Part shown: one piece after another, positions 22,602 through 33,879 of the stretch
How the letters are laid out: the number at the start of each line of letters is the position of its first letter
Position numbering within the stretch: the first letter of the stretch is position 1
Assembly: GCA_026182355.1 (NCBI GenBank)
Contig: JAPFBL010001928.1
Location: forward strand, 6,775,501-6,839,500
DNA length: 64,000 bases
Direction: 5' to 3'
Source: Hermatobates lingyangjiaoensis
Taxonomy: Eukaryota > Arthropoda > Insecta > Hemiptera > Hermatobatidae
Notes under the pieces: model-generated
What the model was told of the DNA's origin: nothing
Databases searched by the model: none
What the model saw: the letters and a program-made list of their open reading frames with translations, nothing else
Position numbers and translations under genes: made by a program

Positions 22602-22795
22602 GAAAATGAGCCAGTCAATATGTTTCTTCTAATGTCCATGGAGTACGGAAGACGGTGGCTGAAGGAAAAGAAAAAGAACCGTAAAGTATTATTATCTGAA
22701 GATGATACCGTATTCATCCAGAGGAGTTATGTGATTAGAGGCCTGCTAAAGAAGCGAGTGAAAGAGCAGGAAAAGAAGAGATTCGTCATGAAAGA
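22602..22795 (+). CDS. orphan internal coding exon, gene not recognised
   Basis: This 194-nt block is open in one frame and looks strongly coding. It begins ENEPVNMFLLMSMEYGRRWL, includes SEDDTVFIQRSYVIRGLL, and ends in a Lys/Glu-rich helix-like stretch (KKRVKEQEKKRFVMK). It is preceded by an acceptor, ATTTCAG|GAA, and ends at a strong donor, AAAGA|GTGAGT, so it enters in phase 0 and leaves in phase 2. The other frames are closed. I found no partner exon in the window. It could be the last trace of a gene whose other exons are very short or outside the window, or a captured exon. Confidence 0.55.
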
Positions 22796-23033
22796 GTGAG
22801 TTGTAACTTACAGTAGCAATGATTCTATCAATTCATGAACGAGCACATGGTTTAACTTTTCAGTATTCAATGTCATTGCAATCAAACGAATTATTTAAAT
22901 ACAATATATATGTAAGTGTTACATTTAAAGCATTGCAAATATTATTAGGGAATTTTATAATTTATGCTAAGCCCAGTTTATAATGTATAAGTTTAAATTA
23001 TAAGAAATTTATATATATATATATATATATACG

Positions 23034-23325
23034 AGTTCGAGATTAACAAAGAGCAACACACAAGGTAGGGAAACACACTTACAGACTCAAATTTTCGGGT
23101 AATCCGTCTTCAGGAGAAAAGAGAATGGGAGAACAACCCATTACTTGCCGTTGCGTCTACAACGTGCTTGTTCTCCCATTCTCTTTTCTCCTGAAGACGG
23201 ATTACCCGAAAATTTGAGTCTGTAAGTGTGTTTCCCTACCTTGTGTGTTGCTCTTTGTTAATCTCGAACTCGTATTGGTTCCAGTTTGGATCGTATTTCG
23301 TTTTATCAGTGAATATATATATAAA
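23034..23325. mobile_element. palindromic Penelope-type terminus pair with two hammerhead-like cores
   Basis: Arms of about 104 nt (23034-23137 and 23171-23275) are near-perfect complements around TTACTTGCCGTTGCGTC. Each arm carries CTGAAGA-C-GG-ATTAC-CC-GAAAATTT (minus core about 23092-23120, plus core about 23193-23222) and CTC/GAG stem I pairing. A single-copy extension (TTGGTTCCAGTTTGGATCG..) is on the right only, and both sides end in (TA)n. Confidence 0.75.
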
Positions 23326-23327
23326 GA

Positions 23328-23510
23328 TTTCACATAAACACGTGAAATAACAATCAATGATCAAACCACAATAAGAAATGGGAAAACAAGACTAAGATCT
23401 TTCAACCGTAACAAGCGGTCTTCGTCAGAGTCAAAAATCCAACTCAGACGAAGACCGCTTGTTTCGGTTGAAAGATCTTAGTCTTGTTTTCCCATTCTTA
23501 TTGTGGTTTG

Positions 23511-23517
<7 letters not shown>
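23328..23517. mobile_element. palindromic Penelope-type terminus pair, GATCAAACC family
   Basis: The left tail (GATTTCACATAAACACGTG) precedes arm 1 on the minus strand (from GATCAAACC), then arm 2 on the plus strand ending GTTTGATC at a (TA)n tract. The minus arm has a complete type-I hammerhead at 23390-23432: GACT/AGTC stem I, CTGACGA, a stem II with ACCG/CGGT, GAAA and minimal stem III AG-AT-CT. The plus arm lost the T of CTGACGA. Confidence 0.75.
23390..23432 (-). ncRNA. hammerhead ribozyme, minimal type I
   Basis: Read on the minus strand: GACT, CTGACGA, AGACCG-CTTGTTA-CGGTT, GAAA, GATCT, T, AGTC. Stem I is 4 bp. Stem II has CCG/CGG plus A-U and G-U with one bulged A. Stem III is only A-U and G-C with a 2-nt loop. 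The predicted cleavage follows CUU. Penelope-like elements are known to carry hammerheads with very short stem III, which tend to work as dimers. Confidence 0.7.
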
Positions 23518-23548
<31 letters not shown>

Positions 23549-23675
23549 GTATATAATATATTACATTATTATGTAATATATGTAATACATTATTACATAT
23601 ATTATAATAATATATTATTATGTAATTATATTATAATTATTACAATTATAATATAGTTTATAATATTATGATTTA
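23515..23675. repeat. (TA)n and TAATATAT-rich satellite-like tract
   Basis: A pure TA run at 23515-23543 grades into imperfect TAATATATTAC repeats to about 23675. Confidence 0.75.
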
Positions 23676-23678
23676 TAG

Positions 23679-23950
23679 GTCACTCTAGTGGTTAAAGTAA
23701 TCGCTTCTGAACTGGTAGGTCAGGGGTTCGAGACCCACCTGACCCTCGATTTATTCACGTGCGAGGTCCCTCGCACATCGTCGAGGAGATGTATAAATGC
23801 TAATTTATCTTAGCACATGGTCCCTCGGAGAGGATGTTAAGCTGTGACTCCAGAGCCTGTACGATATCATGTGCAGTGTTAAAGATCCCTACTCTAAATA
23901 TATTTGAGTTAGACAAAATTTAGGGCTCCTAATGTAGAATCAACAGGTAA
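23679..23950 (+). repeat. tRNA-derived SINE, 3'-truncated
   Basis: A-box-like CTCTAGTGG and B-box GGTTCGAGACC (about 23730) are followed by the shared body: GATTTATTCACGTG, CCTCGGAGAGGATGTTAA, CCTGTACGATATCA and AGATCCCTACTCTAAATA. The family 3' end is missing. Confidence 0.75.
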
Positions 23951-24684
23951 TATGGCTCACCTATTACTAAAATGGGTGCCAAATAAGAAATGAGACACAA
24001 TTCAGCCCCCTAGAACAGTACTTATAAGTGTTGAGCGTTGGAAAACAAAACAAACTTTATGCCCAATGGAAAAAGTCAAAAGCAAAGTAATAAATAACAT
24101 TTTTATCGAAGAAGAGAAGCAGAATAAATGTACTTCTGAGACGCTAATTTTTTCTTCATTTGAATACTAATTTCCAACATATTGTGAAATAAGGACAATC
24201 CCTTCAGATAGAGATAATCTGAGTGATTATATCTTGACTAATGAAGTTGTCAAAGTAATTATTGGGAATTGGAAATATAATTATTGGTAATTATAAACAA
24301 AGTAAAAGTTTATAATTGTCGGCCACACAAATGAGCTATCTATTTAGTTACCATATTTATAACTTTGTAATTTTCAAACTGTTTAACATAAGGAACTCCA
24401 TAATAATGAATAATGATAAATAACGACTTTGGCTTTTTTAAGAACGTTATTAAAAGTTATACACTTTAGCCTTCGATGTGTCACGCCATCATCAGCAATA
24501 AATTTCTAATATGAATTATATAAACACTTAAACCAACACTAACTTATCTTGAAGTATACTTGAAGTTTACATTGGTTTAAGCGTTTCTTTTTCTGTTGTT
24601 TTATAAGTTTATAGCCTGAAAATGATCAAATTTTTAATAAAGATTTTCAGAAATTAAATTCGTCGACATATCAGTTTAACTAGG

Positions 24685-25003
24685 CTAGGTTAGCTAGCAG
24701 TACGAGTGCAACGAGGTTACACACGCAGGCCTAACAGAAGGCCTTTTATGATACCAGATAATAAACACTCACTACATTGGGAGTCCTGAATTTTGCCTAA
24801 CTCAAGTGTAATTTAGAGTAGGTATTTGTAACGAGTATCCGACATCGTTGAGCCTCACAAATGACAGCTTAACAATCTCTCCGAGTGACAACATGCTCAG
24901 ATTTTTTTCATTTCCTGCTTGAATAAAACGAAATCCAGAGTAGGTATTGAACCCCGGATCTACCAGACCTGAGGCAAAAACATTGACACTGGGCTAACCT
25001 TAT
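24685..25003 (-). repeat. tRNA-derived SINE, diverged near-full-length copy
   Basis: On the minus strand it runs from the tRNA head (AGGTTAGCCCAGTG.., B box GGGGTTCAATACC) through the shared body to the family 3' end near 24690. It is probably flanked by an imperfect TTTAACTAGG/TTTAACTAAG duplication. Older than the other copies. Confidence 0.7.
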
Positions 25004-25227
25004 CTATTTAACTAAGTTCTTTCTAAAGAAACAATAACATTTTGGACGATTTATTTCTTCCTACATAATAAAATATTTACTTTTAATGTAAGAGAAATAT
25101 CTCAATAATAGTAATGTAATAATTATAAAATACTCTTTCCAAAAAAAGAATATTTTCAATTTCTGCTAATAAAAATCTAGACTTCAAAAACCTCGCAAAA
25201 ATAGATTGACAACAAACAAAGAAAAAA

Positions 25228-25815
25228 ATGGCCTACACACAACTTTACTATAAGTAAATTTAATATCAATTTTCTTGGGTATATAATATATAATGTCTCA
25301 TTTAAGCACAATGTAAACATTTGAATGATATGGCTTGTATACTTGTAGCTCTCACAAGCTTTGAGTTTGAATTATAAGTCGAATTTTTACATTTTATTAA
25401 AAAAAAAAAATATTTTTTGTTGTTTTAAAATTCTGAATATATTTTTAGTTTGTTGCATTTGTAATTTTAAAGGTAATGCCAAAATTTTAAAACTATAGAA
25501 TAAGTAGTTTAGGAGAAAAAAATGTTTTTAAAAACCGGTTTTGGTAAAAAAAGTGACTTTCCCGTCATATATAATTCCTCCCAAACAATAGGGATCTTCT
25601 TCCTTATGAGGCCCTTTTTTGTGTGAAATATCAACTTGATCCATCAAAGATTCTGGACCGTAGCGTGGTTCTGGACACTCACCCACCCACACATAGACAT
25701 CATGGAATAAACTTCATAAAACGACTTTTGGGACCTCAAAACATGTAATACCGTCAAAATCTGGAGATCGATTTTTTTCACAATCACTATACTTTATTAA
25801 TAGTAAAGTAAAAAT
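25228..25815. mobile_element. non-autonomous element, ACTTTACTATAAGTAA family
   Basis: It opens GGCCTACACACAACTTTACT and closes ..TTAATAGTAAAGTAAAAAT, so ACTTTACTAT is inverted at the two ends. The interior (CCCAAACAATAGGGATCTTC, GATTCTGGACCGTAGCGTGG) matches 40980-41070. No coding frame survives. Confidence 0.65.
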
Positions 25816-27391
25816 TTGATAAATGACAACATTTTTATTTCCCACTTCAAAAAAGTTTTCGAGTGCCATTATTTACTACATATTAGTTTTTCAATTCTTC
25901 TAGTCAGTTAAAGGACGGTTAATTCACTAATTTCCTAAGTCTACAGAAACTTTTTGGTTTCTTTCAGAATTGTAACATGAGAAGAAAAGACTGATGTTTT
26001 CAAATGCTTTAACTAGAAATACTAGTAGAATTGATATATTATCATATCAGTTGTTTTACTTAAAATAAATTTCCTATTTAATTTTCTTTAACTATCTAAT
26101 TCATCTTATGTTCCACCGATGTTGCACTCCATGCATAATTTCTTTGAAAGAAAAAAAAAAGATAGAAATTTAATTCCTATTTATCTCAGAAAATTTTTTC
26201 AACTGAGAACTCATAAATCAATAAATATTTGTAATATATATTAAAGAAAAATCGAAATAGATGAACACAATTTTTTTTTATGTTCCATTGAAATATGTTA
26301 ACACAAAATATATAGATTAGAGGTGGTTAGATTAGCTCGTAAAGGTTAGATTAGTTCATTAATATATTGAATATTTTTCCGCACTTTAATTAATTTGAAT
26401 TATTTATATCAGATTTCAGAATATACCTGCAAAAGTAAAAGTAAGTAAATGTTTCCTGAACCTTAAGGAACAAACAGACAAATCGCCCACCAAGTCAAAA
26501 GAAACACTTACAGATGGACCAGAGTGCAAAAATACATTCTCTGCTTGATTAAAGGACCGAACTGCTACTACCGACTTCAAATCGAATAAACAACTGTCTC
26601 AACCTGTGTTGCTCTCTATTCAAAGAATCTATAAACATACCAAAAAATAGTGTTTGTTCACACTATTGATGATAAATATTATCCGATTTGAATGAAAGGG
26701 GTCTAATGTACATGAAAAAGATTCTTTGTAAATTAAAAACTATACCTAAATGAATGACAATTGAAACTACAGAGGAGAGAAGAAATCCTAGAAGATGTGA
26801 AGGTAATGGCAAGCATGTACTCATGGAATTTGGGTATTTTAGATCCTTATGTACAGTTTAGGTGGTCAACGAAGATCATTCGCTGACAAATATTGATTAA
26901 TAGTGAATAAGGTGTGCCCTTGTTTGGGGGATGTTTACATTACAATTGAGTCAGGTAGGCAGGTAGAAGAAGGTAGTTATGATGACAAATCTATGGAGGT
27001 AGGCTCTGACACTACCATGAGCAGACAGCGCTTTATAAAGTATTAAGTTCAGAAGGTTGACTCTTTTCTTGATTTGGTAAAAGAAAGTAATATTTTACGT
27101 TTTGGTGGACTATTTTTGTATAAATAGATTAACAGTTTAGGAGAACAGGAATCATGGAGACAAACAAAAGCCATTGACAATTTGACAGAAACTATAATGT
27201 GAATGCTATACAAGACCCTCATTATAAAATGAGTACTGTTTTCAGTTATTTCAACTTGTATGCTGTTAAAACGTGGCTTGAAGGGTTGGTTCGGGACCCC
27301 TTATTGGGTATTCGGGGTTACCCTGATAGTATAAGGCATTCCGCTATCCACCACCTGCGGACCCGCCTGGTAGCCACCCAAGCCCCAGGGC
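25816..27391. other. intergenic, possible decayed transposase scraps only
   Basis: Around 26450-27240 base composition is more balanced and short frames such as TMSRQRFIK (about 27012) recall piggyBac transposases, but order and length do not let me call an element. Confidence 0.3.
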
Positions 27392-27895
27392 CCCCCCTGA
27401 CTAATATGAGCCACCCCTGACGACCTTGAGCCTCCTCCTTCCTGACTAACGTAAGCACCCCCTGACTAATATGAGCCACCCCTGACTACCTTGAGCCCCC
27501 TCCTCCCTGACTAATGTAAGCACCCCCTGACTAATATGAGCCACCCCTGTCTACCTTGAGCCCCCTCCTCCCTGACTAATGTAAGCACCCCCTGACTAAT
27601 TAGCCACCCCTGAATACCTTGAGTCCCCTCCTCCCTGACTAATGTAAGCACCCCCTGACTAATATGAGCCACCCCTGACTACCTTGAGTCCCCTCCTCCC
27701 TGACTAATGTAAGCACCCCCTGACTAATATGAGCCACCCCTGACTACCTTGAGCTCCCCCTCCCTGACTAAGGTAAGCACCCCCTGACTAATATGAGCCA
27801 CCCCTGACTACCTTGGGTCCCCTCCTCCCTGACTAATGTAAGCACCCCCTGACTCATGTGAGCATCCTCTGACTAACTTGATCCCCCCTTGACTA
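27392..27895. repeat. 65-bp minisatellite, about 7-8 units
   Basis: The unit runs CCCCCTGACTAATATGAGCC, then ACCCCTGACTACCTTGAGTC, then CCCTCCTCCCTGACTAATGT, then AAGCA. It is itself built of three ~21-nt CCTGACTAA-type subunits. It is C-rich and purine/pyrimidine-biased, unlike its AT-rich surroundings. The unit ends fade at both sides. Confidence 0.9.
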
Positions 27896-28079
27896 ATTTG
27901 AGTTCACTCTGACTAGCTTAAAGAGTCAATATCTACGAGAATGTAACTAATTTATTGCTACAATACAAATTATGAATAAGATAACAAAAAAATAAAAAAA
28001 AAACTTGTTCAATAAATACAAACTACTGATATGGCATGATATAGCACTTCTATAGACACCTCATATTTGCAATAAGAAA

Positions 28080-30080
28080 TACAGAATTATACTCGTACAA
28101 ACAGAGTAGTTCTATCCATTTGTAGTCTTCAAATGCATTTCTTATCCTATGGCGTATGAATTACACGTGAGAGTATAAGAGGAATACATGTGCCAGAATA
28201 GGTTTAAGCATCATAAGACTATGTAGATGTCTACCTAACAACTACAAATAACTTTACACAATACCATACAAGCGATAACCTAACCACACCTCTCTATACA
28301 CCTCAAAGCGTTTAAACTCAGAATAGCATACATGTTAAATGATACAGTAGAATAGAAATAATTCCGTTAATGTAGACTTAAAGATCGTAAAACACAACCT
28401 AAAAATAACATAAGCTTATACGTGAATAGAATTTAAGAATAAGTAATAACAGATAAGAATATAATCATATAAACATATAATAATACCTCTAAATATAATA
28501 ATAATAATACCTCTTTGTACACCTGAAAAACTTTTCTACCTCTAAATGGTTACACTAATATAATTTGCATGATGGGTAGAATATACATATGTATGTAAAT
28601 GTTGACCTATATCATACAACACATACCTATTTAACAACTATAAGTTCATAGACACAGTCGAATTAAAATAAGAATGTAATCATCCCTCTTTGTACACCTG
28701 GAAAGCTTTTCTACCCCTAAAAACAGATAAGTTACAAGAAAAAGTAGAATATACATAGCTATGTAAAAGATGACTTATACTCGTAGATCATAAAACACAT
28801 AGTTACTTACAACTATAAAGCAGTATAACTATAATAAGAATAATCATACCTGTTTATACACATCAAAACCGCTTCTACCCCTAAAAACAGATATGTTACA
28901 AGAAAGAGTAGAATAGTCATAGTAAAAGTCATATGTAAGATGACTATGTAATATGACATAGAATAGTCATATGTAAAAGATGAAGTGTTTATACACATAA
29001 AAACCACTTCTAACCCAAAAACATTTATGTTGCATGACAGAGTAGAATAGGCATAGCTGTACAAAGGTTGGCCTATTGACTGTAAAATACATACCTATTT
29101 AACTACTCTAAGTTGAATATTATCTTACAATACATAATTGAATATCAGAATGTAGTCATACCTCTTCAGAATTGTCAAATGTGTTTCTATTCCTTAATCA
29201 ATTGATTTAATTGGTTGAGTAGGAGAGAAACAGCTATAAAATAAACTTTTAAATATCATAGATAAGCTATTCAATTTAACAGATGTAAGTTACCTCAAGA
29301 GTAATATTAAAATAAGATTTAGGTATACATATCCACATACCTGAAAAGTGTTTCTACCTGCAAAACGACATGAACATGAACAATGAAAATACGAAAATAC
29401 TTTTGAAAACAAAAATTTATAGTTATAAAACATCTATTGTATACAAGAACTATAACTTATTTTATACAGTAGAACAAAAAAATAAGAATGTGATCAACAC
29501 CTCTTTATCACTTCAAATACATTTCTACTCTCCAAAATATATCAGCTGCTTGGAGAGTGGTTGAGAAACATATATGTAACTAAAGACTTAAATACATCAA
29601 ACAACATACATGATAGAAATCCATTCAACATACATGAGGTACCTCACACATATACCTTTAATATAATTAAAGAAACATGTAACCAAACCTCTTCCTACAC
29701 ATCAATAGTATTACTAGTCCCATAACATATGAGTTACACAAGAGAGTAGATTGAAACAGTAATGCATACATAGGTTTCAAAAATTTAAAACTCCTATGTA
29801 TTCAACGATAACATACCTGCACAGTAGAATTACAATAAGAATGTAATCACACATCTTCATATCCCTGGAAAGCCTTTGTCATGTTTCTAGTGTAGTGGAT
29901 CTGAATCTGCTTGAAGTTGGGGAGTTCTTAATTCTACAAATAGCGGAAAGCACACTGTACACAAATCTCCGAGAAATGTTTTAATTGCATCAAATACAAT
30001 ACGATAAAAAAAATCATTATAAAAAACAGATATAAAAGAAGAGACTTACTTTCAGAATGTTTCTTCTTCTACCCAAGGAA
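28080..30080 (-). repeat. diverged ~175-bp tandem array with exon-like 31-nt cores
   Basis: About twelve units are spaced 135-221 bp apart, mostly 164-188. On the minus strand each has a core aligned at 28116-28146, 28290-28316, 28511-28541, 28686-28716, 28850-28880, 28985-29015, 29162-29192, about 29330-29360, 29501-29531, 29689-29719, 29853-29883 and 30050-30074. Best cores sit between TTTTTAG or TTTAG and GTATKA. Three (28511, 28850, 29162) keep AG and GT, are 31 nt and stay open when read 1+30. Peptides include GRKVFQVYKE, GRKAFQVYKE, GRSGFDVYKQ, NRNTFDNSEE and FKRFEVYRE. Other units have lost a splice site, gained a stop (29689) or a frameshift (29501). It may be a satellite that happens to contain an exon-like motif, or a decaying array of alternative mini-exons. 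Confidence 0.6.
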
Positions 30081-30904
30081 ATATAAATTTGATGAGCCTT
30101 GGCTTCTTCTTCTGTGTGTGGGGCTAAAACGTTTGATAGGGATAGGGAGGAGCTCGACTTTCTTCCTCAAATCGATTGAATGAATCGTTTTTATGTATAG
30201 ATTGTTTTGACTATAGTATAATCTTGCAGATTGTAGAATTTTTCTCAGAGTGGTGAAGAAATGTCATCTTGTCATTGGTAGAATATATTCGCTGCATATA
30301 AAATATATTTGAGGTGAGTAGGTCTTCTTAAGAAGAAAATCGCTATTACTTATCACTCATAATAATGTTGCGTTCACAAAAAGAGATGTGATGTGTAAGA
30401 TGAGGTACGGTGGCTACGCTTTTATGTTGGATATATTATTTTGAATCACTGAGAGACACCTAGAAATCCTATAGACACCCTTGAGAATCACTCTTATAGA
30501 GACCTAACAGATTACGATCTGTCTGGGAAGAACAGTGTAAGTAAGAGGGATTCAAACAGTGTAAGACGTTGAGTGTGCTTTGCTGGGTTCTGTAATAAAC
30601 TGAACACATAAACCTGAAATGATTACATGCATAAACACATAACATGCCCACTAACCTGTGTACAGGTATCCTTTCGTCTGTACCTGTAACAATACACACA
30701 TGTTAACATTACCTCAATGGTAATATAAAATAGGGTGGAATCTTTGTCAGTCATGGTTGTGACTAGTCATAATCAAATAATTCTTGTATATGGCAAACAT
30801 AAAGTAATTCTTATCGTTTTATTAATTTACAAACACACCTATTAAACCCTAATAAGTTCTTAATACAAACAAAAATAGTTAATATTACTTTCCCATTATA
30901 TTAC

Positions 30905-31980
30905 CTTAGTGCATTGTTGGGCATGTTTTTTTGACAAAGAATATTAGCAGACTGTTTCAGTTCAATAAATAAAAAACATATTTTTTATATCGAACTTTAT
31001 GAAAAAAACATGTATTTTACGTTTGTTTGATATCGTTGAATAAAAAGAAATAATTCATTTAATAGTTGTAAAAAATGAAATTAACTACCAATTACATTGT
31101 AATTTATTACATATAATTTAACAAATATGTGTTGAAACATAGTTAAATTATAGTTAAAATACTAGTATTGACATAAAATATCAACTGACATTATACCGAA
31201 TTTCATTATACCGAATAGTATTCATTCAATTCAATTCAATAGTATTCATTGTTATTATTACTTTCCCATTATATCACCTTAGTCCATTGTCAGCCATGTT
31301 TTTTTGAAGAAGAATATTAGCGGACTGGTTCAGTTCAATAAGTAAAATTTATGATTAGAACACTTATTATAGGTTTATTTTATGTCGGTGAATCAAAAAG
31401 GAGCAATTATTTTAATACAAGGAAAGCAGAAAATTAACTACCATTTAAATGTTAATTTATTGCAATAAATTCACCATATATGTGTCGTAACATAGTCAAA
31501 TTGTCGTTAAAAGAGTATTGTTGACATAAAATATCAAGCGACATTATCTTCAAACAGAAAAAAAATGTTAATATTACTTTCTTATTATATTACCTAGGTG
31601 AATTGTCGGCCGTGTTTTTTTGACGAAAAGTAATAGCGGACTAACTTAGTTGAATATAGATAAAACGTAATTTTTATATCATCATTTATGATAATAACTT
31701 GTATTCTGGGTTTGTTTGTTATCGGTGAATAAAAAGAAGTATTTAAGTTAATAGTTGCAAAGAAGGAAATTAACTACTAATTAAATTGTAATTTATTGCA
31801 TATAACTTAACATATATGTGTTGATATGTAGTTAAAAGACTAGTATTTACAGAAAATATCAAGTTACATTATGTGTGAACAAAGAAAAGTTGTTGAATTT
31901 ACCTTGGCATAAGCCACAGTTCATTTTCCGCCATGATTCTTCGATGAAGGGACGTTGCAGACTTTTAGGGAGTCCAAGAG
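30905..31980 (-). repeat. ~320-bp tandem array with ATG-plus-donor modules
   Basis: Four units align. On the minus strand each has ATG (ACG in one) then a donor: 31934 to 31903 (32 nt), 31613 to 31594 (20 nt, ACG), 31297 to 31278 (20 nt) and 30924 to 30905 (20 nt). A typical module is ATGGCTGACAATGGACTAAG followed by GTGATATAATGG. Spacings are 321, 316 and 373 nt. All four leave the ATG frame in phase 2. The flanks (AATATTACTTTCCCATTATA on the plus strand) are also shared. It is drawn here as a repeat; it could be duplicated first exons with their promoter. Confidence 0.65.
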
Positions 31981-33879
31981 TTCACTTACACAGACCTAGA
32001 ACAGAGTGGCCAACCCCATTATGAATTCTTTTGACTTCATTATAAAATCAAACAAATTTGTTAAATGTCTCATAAAAATTGAAATTTTTTTGATAGTTAT
32101 TTTGTTTGAAAGTTTTCTTTTTACACTGTTTAGTGATAAATTTATTCTTATTGCTATATGTTTTACATTTATAAGGAATTGAGAATAATAGTTATAATTT
32201 AAAATAAAACATTTTTTTAAAATAACTTTCTAGGAATAAGTTCTATGAAACATATTAAATTTGTAAATATCTTAAAATAAAACATGTGTGCATATTATAT
32301 TTGACTGCCTTCCATTGACTACATGCATGTGCTATCCTTCCCATAATCATTAATATAATTCCTAATTATGGACATTTAGAAAACTGACTTTTGAGTACTT
32401 AATATAAAAGATTATACTATAGTGATAATCTCAGTAAATGAAAAACTGTAAACAGAAATATTGTACAAAGTATAATTTGTGCACAACATAAAAATAACTG
32501 AAGTAGTATGCACTCAACAGTACTGTGAGTAAATATATTATCGAATTCATTGATAATCAATTTAATTAATTGATTGATATAATGTGGGTGTCTTCATTAT
32601 CCATATTATAAAGAGAGTATACTGAATAATTATAGATTTTGGAAAAATATTTGCAATTCATTATTCAAAGTCTCCCAATAGAAGGATTTTTAAACCTTTA
32701 AAATAGGTTGTAGTGCAAAAGATTACATTTGTAGAAGTAACAACAACAGTTCATATTTCAATTAATTCATTCTAATGAATGCCTACAAGCATTTTACTGG
32801 TTGTAATGAAAATGTAATCAATATTTAAAGCTGTTGAAAAAAAAGTTTGTAGTGGTCATTTTTAAACAATGCTCAACACTATTAATTGTATCAATACCCA
32901 TTACAAAAATAAATTATCTTTCTTTTTTAGATTACAATTGCAATATGAAATTTACTTCTCTTTAATAACTTAAGTAACTTACACTTTCTTAATGTACCTT
33001 CTTGATGAATGTTTAATTAACATAATCTCATTTTTAAGAAGTCTAAGTCGTAATATGTTTCGTATATACAATGTACAATGCTTAATACTAGATTATTTAT
33101 GAAGTATGAACATGTTCATTTTTAATATGATGTATATCAAATATATTCTGTTTTCTTAATGCTACTAAATTATAAGAAGTATAACTTCCATAATTCATTT
33201 TAAGAACTTAATGGAATTATTATTTCTTCATTCATCTTAAATTATAACAATTTTAAGAAGTAAATTATGCAACAATATTTTAATTCGTTTCGCATATTTC
33301 GAAGTAAATAGGTATATTGTGAAATATTCTGTAGCAAACATGTACCATTAATAAATAGCTAATTATACTTCATAAATAAACCATAATAAGCATTTTAAAT
33401 CTTTTTTAAAATTATGTTTAATCTACAAAGGTTTATTTTAGCAAAAAGATACAAAATGTGTTAACCAAAAAGATTGCTGATTTAAAAGTCAACCTATCAT
33501 ATTCATTGAAAGTAATCATTAAGTAGTCATCTAATTATTTACACATGCCAATACTATTAAACTGTTTTAGTACTTATGATATTGCACAAGTAAGTTAAAA
33601 TGAAAATCGTACTTACTGTTTGAAGTTATCACTGTATGAAATATCAAGTTGAGTGAATAAACTAAATTATTAGAACTTTAATTAAAGGCACTTCCGGAAG
33701 CGTAACATTTTACGTTACGCCATGGAGAATAATGGCGCAGTTTTGTTTTATTTATAGCTTTATTAAAATAAAAATTATTTTCATAATTTTCAACAATTTT
33801 AACAGTTCATTTGTTTATTTATATATTTAGTAAATATCTATGCTCAACTGTTCTATGTACAGAAAATTAGAATAATTAA
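31981..33879. other. AT-rich intergenic, no gene seen
   Basis: No long frames. A palindromic ETS-type site, CACTTCCGGAAG, near 33691 is followed by an ATG with a 12-codon frame; no donor or downstream exon supports a gene. Confidence 0.4.

Noticed and set aside
24465..24500. Hammerhead-like CTGATGATGGCGTGACACATCGAAGG on the minus strand
   Set aside because: GAAGG replaces GAAA and no stem I can be drawn.
26900..27240. piggyBac transposase remnant (TMSRQRFIK and nearby text)
   Set aside because: Only one short motif-like string; neighbouring conserved blocks and TTAA ends were not found.
27199..27420. 73-codon plus-strand frame
   Set aside because: It runs into the minisatellite and has no domain or splice support.
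28080..31980. CRISPR-like array
   Set aside because: Units are 135-373 bp, diverged throughout, with no short identical repeats separated by unique spacers, and the genome is eukaryotic.
33688..33765. Promoter and first exon around CACTTCCGGAAG and ATGGAGAATAATGGC
   Set aside because: The frame ends after 12 codons and no convincing donor or downstream exon follows; an isolated ETS-type site is weak evidence.
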